Origin: Cryptomeria japonica
Lineage: Eukaryota; Streptophyta; Pinopsida; Cupressales; Cupressaceae
Length of the DNA: 64,000 bases
Assembly (NCBI RefSeq): GCF_030272615.1
Contig: NC_081407.1
Coordinates: 141,240,897 to 141,304,896, forward strand
Direction of reading: 5' to 3'
Positions 57,445 through 64,000 of the stretch are shown here, in pieces. Within the stretch, counting starts at the first letter, position 1; the number at the start of each line of letters is the position of its first letter. The notes beneath the pieces were generated by a model. The model ran no database searches and was not told where the DNA came from. It saw only the letters and a program-made list of their open reading frames with translations. The translations under genes and the position numbers were made by a program.

Positions 57445-58025
57445 AAAAACAGTCAGCGATTTTTGCTAATTCTGTGGACGTCGAGAATTTTGGTGTCTTC
57501 TGGGCACCATTTATGTTGTACATCCGACCTAGGGTTTTTGCCCCTATTTTTTTTTTTTTTTGCATTTTTTTGGGAAAAAATCGTCAATATTTTTCTGGTT
57601 TTTTAACAAAATAAACAGAGGTATTTTTTATTTTCTACAAATTATTATTTTTTTCTGATTATTTTTAGGAAAAATTTCAGGTTTTAAGTTTGCGGAAATT
57701 TTTTAATTTCTGGTTTCTTCCAAACCTTGAAATTCGCACCTTGGAATTCGTGCCAGAATTCTTCTCCAAAGGTTTCACAACACCTGGAAACAATGCATGT
57801 TCACGATATCTGAATATCGTTGCCTTGATCAGATTGATTTAGGTCAGACCTCGTCCTACAGGTCCCAAGGTTTTCACATTTTTTTTCCTCAAAAATTGTT
57901 CGCAAGGTTTAGAATTTTTTCCTTAAAAATTATTATTTGTCATTTGCAAAGCTTGCATGTTTTTTTGATTTTTCGCCATAAAAAATCATGGGAGGGTTTT
58001 GCTTGATTTTTTTCTCAAAAATCAG

Positions 58026-58156
58026 GGTTTTACCACGTGATGTCTGGTATTTTACCACGTGATGTTGTCTGGTGTTTTCCTGCATGATGTTTGATGTTTT
58101 ACCGCATGATGTTTGGTGTCTTACCACGTGGTGTTTTGTGTCTTGCCATGCGAAGT
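58026..58156 (+). repeat. Minisatellite with CACGTG cores
   Basis: About six units of 22-27 bp of the form TTTTACCACGTGATGTTTGGTG; CACGTG is intact in three and reads GCATGA or CATGCG in others. Confidence 0.85.
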
Positions 58157-58450
58157 TTCAGGGTTTTGTTTGATTTTTTCCACAAAAATCGTTTCAAGGG
58201 TTTTTACCATTTTTTTCCACAAAAATGATGATTTGTATCTTCAGTTTTGGAGGGTTTGCCAATTTTTCCTCAAATTCATGGTTTCAGGTTTCAAATTGGT
58301 TACCCAACGTCAGGTTGGATGGATTCTGGTATTCTTGGTCATTAACACTTTTTAGATCCAGGGAGGGTCTCCACCGCAACAAAGTGTTCTTTTCATCTGT
58401 GATCAAAAGACCTGCAGTGTCTTCTGTAGGGTAGTTAGTAGGTAGAATGA

Positions 58451-58464
58451 CCATTAAGGGAGTG
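58451..58464 (+). other. Polypurine-like tract
   Basis: CCATTAAGGGAGTG immediately before the 3' LTR. Confidence 0.55.
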
Positions 58465-58747
58465 TATTAGAATATTTAATTATATTTTAGTTACCTATAT
58501 TTAGTTCTTTGTTTAATGGTCATTTAGCTTTTTAGTTAATTAACTTTTAAGCTTTATTTAGCATTTAGCTTTTTCTTTTTAGTTAATTAGCTTTTAAGCT
58601 TTATTTAGCGTTTAGCTTTTTAGTAGTTCACTTTAAACTACTTGTTCTTAATTTAGAACGTCGTCCTTGTAATCTCTTTATATACGCTTGTATATTGTTG
58701 AATAGATTATCCGATTATTGAATCATTCATTCAATTTATTTTTCAGG
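58465..58747 (+). mobile_element. 3' LTR, 283 bp
   Basis: Begins TATTAGAATATTTAATTATA and ends TTTATTTTTCA, then GGTGC. Confidence 0.88.
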
Positions 58748-58752
58748 TGCTA
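58748..58752. repeat. Target-site duplication, right (GGTGC)
   Basis: Matches 56229-56233. Confidence 0.75.
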
Positions 58753-59888
58753 CCTTAGCTTTTACACGTCTTGTAAACTTTTTTCTTTCTTCATCTTTGT
58801 TTCAAATCCACTTCTATATCATCATAAAGAAGTCTCTACATCTTTAACTTTGATTAATTCTTTTGAAACTTCAAGATGTTTTCCTTAGGCTTCATTATGC
58901 TCTTCCATCTTCATCTTTGAAATCCTTCGCCATCTTCCTCTTGGATATCTTTGACCTTGATCTTCTTGTCGTAGTTGTATCCTCCATTTTGTAATGTTCT
59001 TCCTTGTCATCTTCTTGATGTGTCTTTGATCTTGTCTTCCTTCATGGTGTTGTCCTTCATCATAGAGCAATCCGCTTCCTTGCATTACTTGGACCTTGAC
59101 CTCTTCTTAAGCATTTGTTGTGTCCAATTCTAACGGTTGGTAAAGTTTACAAGATTGATCATTTTTATCGTATCTCCAACCATAATCATATTGGTATCAC
59201 CTTCTGATCTTAAATTTACATTTATCATTAGGGACTTTATAGACTTCTTGTCCTCCTTCCAAATTGATCAGCTAGTTTCTTGTCTAACTTGTCTTCATCC
59301 ATTTTATATTCCATACACTTTGGAGGATGAGTTCAATGAACAAATCATTCAGTCATCTCATTCTTTTCCTTGATTGTATTCAATTTCCATGAAGTTACAA
59401 TTAGGCCGGAAGGCTGCATAATCCTCCATTTGTCAATGGAAGAGACCTTTGAGAGAGCTGGTTTCATCCTCCAAACAAGATTTTAACTCCAAACCCCTTC
59501 ATTGTTTGGTTCTAGATTCCTTGGCCTTTGTCTTCCTAGCATTATTCATCAAAATCTGAATCTGATGATTTGATAGATGAGGCTAGCTATTCTCTTATTG
59601 AATGGTTTTCAAACCTATTATGTATTTTTGGCCTTAATTTTCAATTAGATAATAGATTCTTCTTCCAGTTATGGTTGCATTGGTTGCTATCAGCTAGCCT
59701 TGTCCTAATAATGCAGCATAGGCCTTTTTTTTAGAGAAATAACTATGAAATTAAAATGGAATGGTTTAGTTTTGATGATTGCCTTTTGTTCCATGAGAAT
59801 TTCAAGCACCTTTATGCTATAATGATTTTCTCCCACCAATTAGAAGGTTGGGTGGCCATATCATAGGGTCTCCGAGATTCCTCCAAGT

Positions 59889-59915
59889 TCACACTTGATC
59901 CACCATCAACAATAG
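59889..59915 (-). other. Gypsy aspartic-protease active-site region
   Basis: Encodes IVDGGSSVN, with the D-G-G-S form seen in plant Ty3/gypsy proteases. Confidence 0.7.
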
Positions 59916-60499
59916 TATTGGTGAGTATAATTCATAATATATCCATGTATATCACAATAGCTTGGCTTGCTAGGTTCATTGTCAACAATATGGGGTCAAT
60001 CACCTGACCCCCTAATAAAGGAGGTCCTATAATTGGCTTCTTTTGTTTTCTATGGTTTCTCTCACTTGATAGTATATCAAACAATGTGAGGTTTGTATGT
60101 TCCATGTTGCAGTTAGAAATTTGAGCATTTGTAGTTATGGATTCCTTTAGTTTCATAATGCTATGCGATTTTACAGGTATTGTGGATTGCTACACTTGCC
60201 TTGTAATAGCCTTGTTCAAACTGCTTGTATTTGTTGCCTCTACATGGGATTGCGTTCTTTAGTCATTTGCTTCCAAATTTTTCCTCTTGCTTTAGCCAAC
60301 CTTTTGCTTCTTTGTTGATTGGTCTGGGTAGTTTGCATTTCTTTTTTGAGCTCTAGTTATTGCCATTACTTTGTCCTTGTTGACTATGTCAGTCATATTG
60401 ATGTTGGCTTGCTTCAAATAGTGATCATGTCCACGATCATCATATCCACACCATTGGCAAAGAAGTTTGGAAGTGTCTTGATTGCAGGGCAAACTTTTG

Positions 60500-60790
60500 C
60501 AAAATGTCCCCACTTGTAGCACTTGACACTATATAATTAGTTGTCCTTGGCCATCATATTCTATTCGTCTTCTAGTTCCATTTTCGTTCTGACATTTGTA
60601 TTTTGTTGTCTCTTTGGTTTTGGTGTCTTCTAGGTGATGTGCTTGTAGATGTGTATGGGGATATGTTTGGTAATGATGGCTCTCCTTGAGCAACAAGTAC
60701 TCGTGGGCTCTTATTTTTTAGATTGTATGGCCAATCCCTAATTGAATAATCTACGACTTGGCATATTTCACAAAACATCTTTTGGGACAA
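60500..60790 (-). other. Two degenerate gag zinc knuckles
   Basis: The first reads CEICQVVDYSIRDWPYNLK: cysteines one and two remain, but the His is Tyr and the last Cys is Trp. The second reads VKCYKWGHFAKVCPAIK: the C...GHFAKxC end is kept but the second Cys is missing, apparently by a small deletion. Confidence 0.7.
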
Positions 60791-62123
60791 GTAGTTTTAG
60801 TGTGATTTTGTATTTTAAAGTCAATACACTAAAGTTCTTTATCTTCTCCTTTTTTGTCTTTAAACTCTTTCTTCATGCTCAACATGTCTCTATGGAGAGC
60901 TTGCACCAATCTTGATTTGTTATCACATGAATTAGAATCACTTTCACTTTTCTCGAACAAGAGGATGTCTTGTTTTCTCTCTTTATGTTTGTGCCCAGTT
61001 GTATGCATCCATGTATGATTAGGGAGGAACTATTGTCATCTTCTTTTATAGTGAGGGTATTAACCCTTTGATGAATTATCTCTTTTTTAGCCCAGCCATT
61101 GGTTCCTTTTCCAATTTGCTTGGTAATTCCTAGCTCCTATAATAGGCCTGTGCATTTTCATGCTTACTGTATCAAGTATTATAAATTCTAGTGACAATCG
61201 CATTATTATCTTTCAATAATTGAACTCTTGTTCAAATATTTTCTTTAATCTCTCCCACATTGCTTTCTCAGTATCAAGAATACCCATGTACCAATCTAAC
61301 ACCACTCCCTGCAATGTGGTTAGAAAACATCTCAATCAATATCCCTAGTTTGTTTGTCCTTTTGTAGTCAATATGGTAATACATGTTTTGTAGTGCCTTA
61401 TAGGGTTGTTGGATCCATTATCGTTAAACTTTTGGAACTTCTGCCTCTTGATATTTGAACTTGTTGGAGGGTCACCATCACTTTATTTGACTGCAATGTT
61501 TGAAACCTTGTTAGGAAGTTCTAGTTGGGACAATTCTTTGCTCCTTGGGCACTTCCAAACATGTCCAAATCCTCAACCATTTCAAAGACTTTGATAATCT
61601 AGGCACTACTAGTATCACTTCAAGTTATCTTCTTGCTGCTCCAGCCCTCAATTTTGGAGTCTTAGGCTTCCTTAATCAGCAAATCCTTGATGCCTCAGAG
61701 ATTGCTTTCACACACTCCCACTCTTTGCCAAAAAGTTCTTGGACTCTGTTTTACCGCAAAAACTTCTCGTCTAGAAAGGGCCCAATTGACTCTAGATATT
61801 CAATTATTACTTCCTCCAATTGAACTTGAATAGCAAGATTTGTTGAACCTTAATCGGGAAGATGGCGTTACTTTGTAACCTTGACCCACTCTTTCTTGGT
61901 ATGCACTTGGTCATTCGTAATCAGTTGAATGCTCTTGTGTTTTCATTCTTGACTGGGGCTTCCATATCGATTTTAGCTTTGATGGTGTAATTGTACCAAT
62001 GGATTTTCATAACAGTCTTCTTTGTTCTACCTATCTCAAAGATAGTTTGATCTTTTGGTTATTTCCTTGATCACGTTTCTGTCCCTTTCCACCTTTGTTA
62101 CAGCCTAAGGGCATTAATGTCAT

Positions 62124-62505
62124 TGGTATAATGTAGTTGTCAATAGGCTTTGACTGACATTGGTTCTATATGAATTTGCAGTGTTTACTCTTATCTAGTG
62201 AAATTATCATTTTCGTACAATATTAGAAAGTAACAAAACACGCTAGATATATTAACAAAATATAAGACAAGAGAAGATGTCTTTAATAGAATTTGTGTAT
62301 ATACAATGAATCAAGGAGGATCATGTACCTAGGATAATCCCTGAAGATCAGCAAGCCAATCAAACTTCCTCTTCAGAATACACCATACACTTTGCTCTAG
62401 CCCAACATAATTACACCTTCACTGGGCTGATGCATGCCATTGAACTTTAATAGAAGCATCATAATCTTAATTAGGAAAACCAATAGGCTACTAGTGCAGA
62501 ATCTG
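62124..62505 (-). mobile_element. Gypsy leader between LTR and gag
   Basis: About 380 bp between the LTR end and the first gag-frame ATG on the minus strand. No initiator-Met primer site follows the LTR end, so the primer site is unidentified. Confidence 0.5.
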
Positions 62506-64000
62506 GAATGTCCCCTATTGGGACTTTACTCAATTTACCCTAGAATTCCCAAATAGGGTTTGGATTATGCTTGGGAATGAAAATTATCAACTTAGTATCT
62601 TGATTTAGAGCCTGCAACCAGGTTAGTTATCACAAGATAAATAAATATATAGTTCAACAATGTTAAAAATAGGATTCTAATCAATTTAATAATATTAGTT
62701 TACATGCGGAATTCTCTTAAGCTTTCCCCCAACAACCAATCCATATTATGAAGCACCCTGGGAGGTCCTATAAGGCATCTCGAGGTTGTCCACCAAGCCC
62801 AGGAGCATGGAATGACACCCACCATTCAGCCTCCCATCCCCCCTGGGGTTACCCAACTTGAATGGACCCTTAAGCTTCTTGCTCTCCTCATATACCCTAC
62901 CTCCCCTCCATAATGGAACGGTTGTTTGGGTGAAAGTTTAAAGGAATCCTTATATCTATTTTAATATGCATACACTTCATTGTAGCCAGATTAACAATGT
63001 AGATATGTATAAGTTTATAACAGTAGCCAGATGTATTATTTGTACAGTATTCCTAATTCGTATCATTTGATTGACCAATTAATAGCTCAGTCAATTCATA
63101 ATGTCAAACAGTATGCAGCGTAACACAATTCTTTATCCGTATAGAGATTGTCGTTTTAATTTAAATAAGTGAGCCTGCCAGTACTTGCTGATTTGAATGT
63201 CTATTTCTTATCTTCGATGATGATCACTTGATGATTGATGTATTGTTGTTGAATGATTGGTACTTGTATGAATGATTGATTGATTGAATGCTTTCCTTTG
63301 ATTGTATGACTTGGAGTATTGGTGAGTGATGATTAAGTAATGGTTGATTAGGTTATTGAAGAGTGATGATGTAATGAATGCTGGTTTTATATATTGGTGA
63401 TGTGATTGAATGAATGCTGATTTGATAGTATGATATTCTGGCTGCTTGTTTGCTTGATTTGATATTGATGATCGCTTTTGTGGATCCATGAGAGATGAAT
63501 GATGATTGAGTGAGGCATGCTTGGAATGATCTCTCCTTTATACTTTATTGGTGAAAGGGTCACCACCTTTCATAGGGATTAAGGCACCGCCTTTCATAAG
63601 AATTGAGTCACCACCTTTCATAGCTGTCTTTGAGAATAATATATTATTCTCCAAACCGATCTCCCTTGGATCCCTTCCTCAAATGAACCTTCTTCCCTTT
63701 ATATCTCCTAATGTGAGGGGGAGGTTACACTCTTCATCATGTATGCCCTTTGGCAAGAGATAACCTTTCACAATTAGCACCCTTTCGAAAGAGTGCAACC
63801 CTTCATAATTTCTGCCATTTGAAAGAGCCACTTCCTTATTTACTTTCCATTCCTTTTCTCCTTCCATTAATCTTTCCTTGATTTACATCCTCGCTTCCTT
63901 CTTCCTTTCTCCATATCTCCCCCTCTCAAATGAGGTTCTCTTCTCCCTTTTATATCTCATGTTTGAGGGAGTCACAACTTTTCATTCCATGTCTTTTGAC
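62506..64000 (-). mobile_element. LTR of the gypsy element, partial (runs off right edge)
   Basis: The plus-strand end GGAATGTCCCC corresponds to the LTR terminus seen at 52794. From 63690 onward it matches 53460-53710: TATATCTCCTAATGTGAGG, CCCTTTGGCAAGAGA, CATGTTTGAGGGAGTCAC. On the minus strand this contains ATATAAAAGGGAG as a TATA box. 63200-63500 has extra TGAATGATTG/TGATTGA repeats. As the gag lies to the left on the minus strand, this is the 5' LTR. Confidence 0.75.
63220..63500. repeat. TGATTGA/GAATGATTG simple-sequence region
   Basis: Irregular repeats of TGATGATTGA, GAATGATTGG and TTGATTGAATG inside the LTR; the minus-strand frame rich in His, Ser and Asn is a by-product. Confidence 0.8.

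Larger units (their letters stand above)
56234..58747 (+). mobile_element. Non-autonomous LTR retrotransposon, 2.5 kb, with nested SINE
   Basis: Two LTRs (56234-56888 with an insertion, 58465-58747 without), a perfect initiator-Met primer site, a 1.56-kb interior and a polypurine-like tract before the 3' LTR. GGTGC flanks both ends. The interior has no gag, protease, RT or integrase motif, only T-rich leader-type DNA with internal repeats, so it is TRIM/LARD-like and must depend on proteins from elsewhere. The 5' LTR minus its SINE is very similar to the 3' LTR, so it is fairly young. Confidence 0.88.
58753..62123 (-). pseudogene. Ty3/gypsy gag-protease remnant, heavily broken
   Basis: On the minus strand, from about 62123: gag capsid motif LQGVVLDWYMGILDTEKAMW followed by ERLKKIFEQEFNY, zinc-knuckle remnants, the linker QWCGYDDRGHDHYLKQANIN with VDIVNKDKV-type VMAITRAQKRNANYPDQ, the protease site IVDGGSSVN near 59889-59915, then IWPPNLLVGENHYSIKVLEI and KTKPFHFNFIVISLKK, and an acidic/helical spacer to about 58870. 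It is a plant gypsy gag-pro region; RT and integrase are absent in this window. Stops and frameshifts are frequent. Confidence 0.82.

Noticed and set aside
57222-58434. Phe/Ser-rich plus-strand frames in the LTR element interior
   Set aside because: T-rich DNA gives such frames by chance; they contain internal repeats and no retroelement domain.

Overview
The window looks like intergenic DNA from a large, repeat-rich plant nuclear genome. A gymnosperm, perhaps a conifer, is my best guess, but that is inference from element style and the absence of genes; no marker gene settles it. I find no intact protein-coding host gene, rRNA, tRNA or CRISPR array. Nearly everything recognisable is a decayed transposable element, and every coding remnant carries stops or frameshifts.

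Layout. 1-399: 5' LTR and primer-binding site of a minus-strand LTR retrotransposon that runs off the left edge and abuts a LINE. 400-5360: long minus-strand L1-type LINE (ORF1 with DUF4283-like domain and zinc knuckle; ORF2 with endonuclease, reverse transcriptase and zf-RVT). 5361-9733: AT-rich DNA, a possible exon fragment (6247-6565), a tRNA-B-box-like tandem repeat (7090-8035) and a spaced direct duplication (8070-9155). 9734-16430: several LTR fragments. 16430-18255: plus-strand LINE reverse-transcriptase fragment. 18256-21085: unclassified DNA, two short palindromic arrays and CT tracts. 21700-28100: LTR-like leaders and two degenerate retroelement proteins of unknown function. 28180-30760, 34120-36150 and 37261-38861: three LINE 3' halves, each with an RNase H domain followed by additional coding-like sequence. 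31830-33499: Ty1/copia protease/integrase remnant with polypurine tract and 3' LTR. 38876-48240: long stretch without coding signal, holding an LTR-like promoter and TA-rich tracts. 48240-54480: coiled-coil pseudogene, a long LTR with a 30-bp-unit repeat in its U3, and a very short minus-strand LTR element. 54490-58752: LTR-like promoter, then a 2.5-kb non-coding LTR element (56234-58747) with target-site duplication GGTGC and a SINE nested in its 5' LTR. 59350-64000: minus-strand Ty3/gypsy gag-protease pseudogene and its LTR, leaving the right edge.

The elements do not work together as a pathway; they are layers of insertion. The most interesting signals are the extra coding sequence downstream of RNase H in three LINEs (one copy delimited by a 14-bp target-site duplication), the two-orientation palindromic array at 20310-20860, the nested SINE/LTR element, and repeat arrays lying just upstream of LTR TATA boxes. 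Coordinates of decayed element ends are approximate unless a duplication or LTR terminus is quoted.
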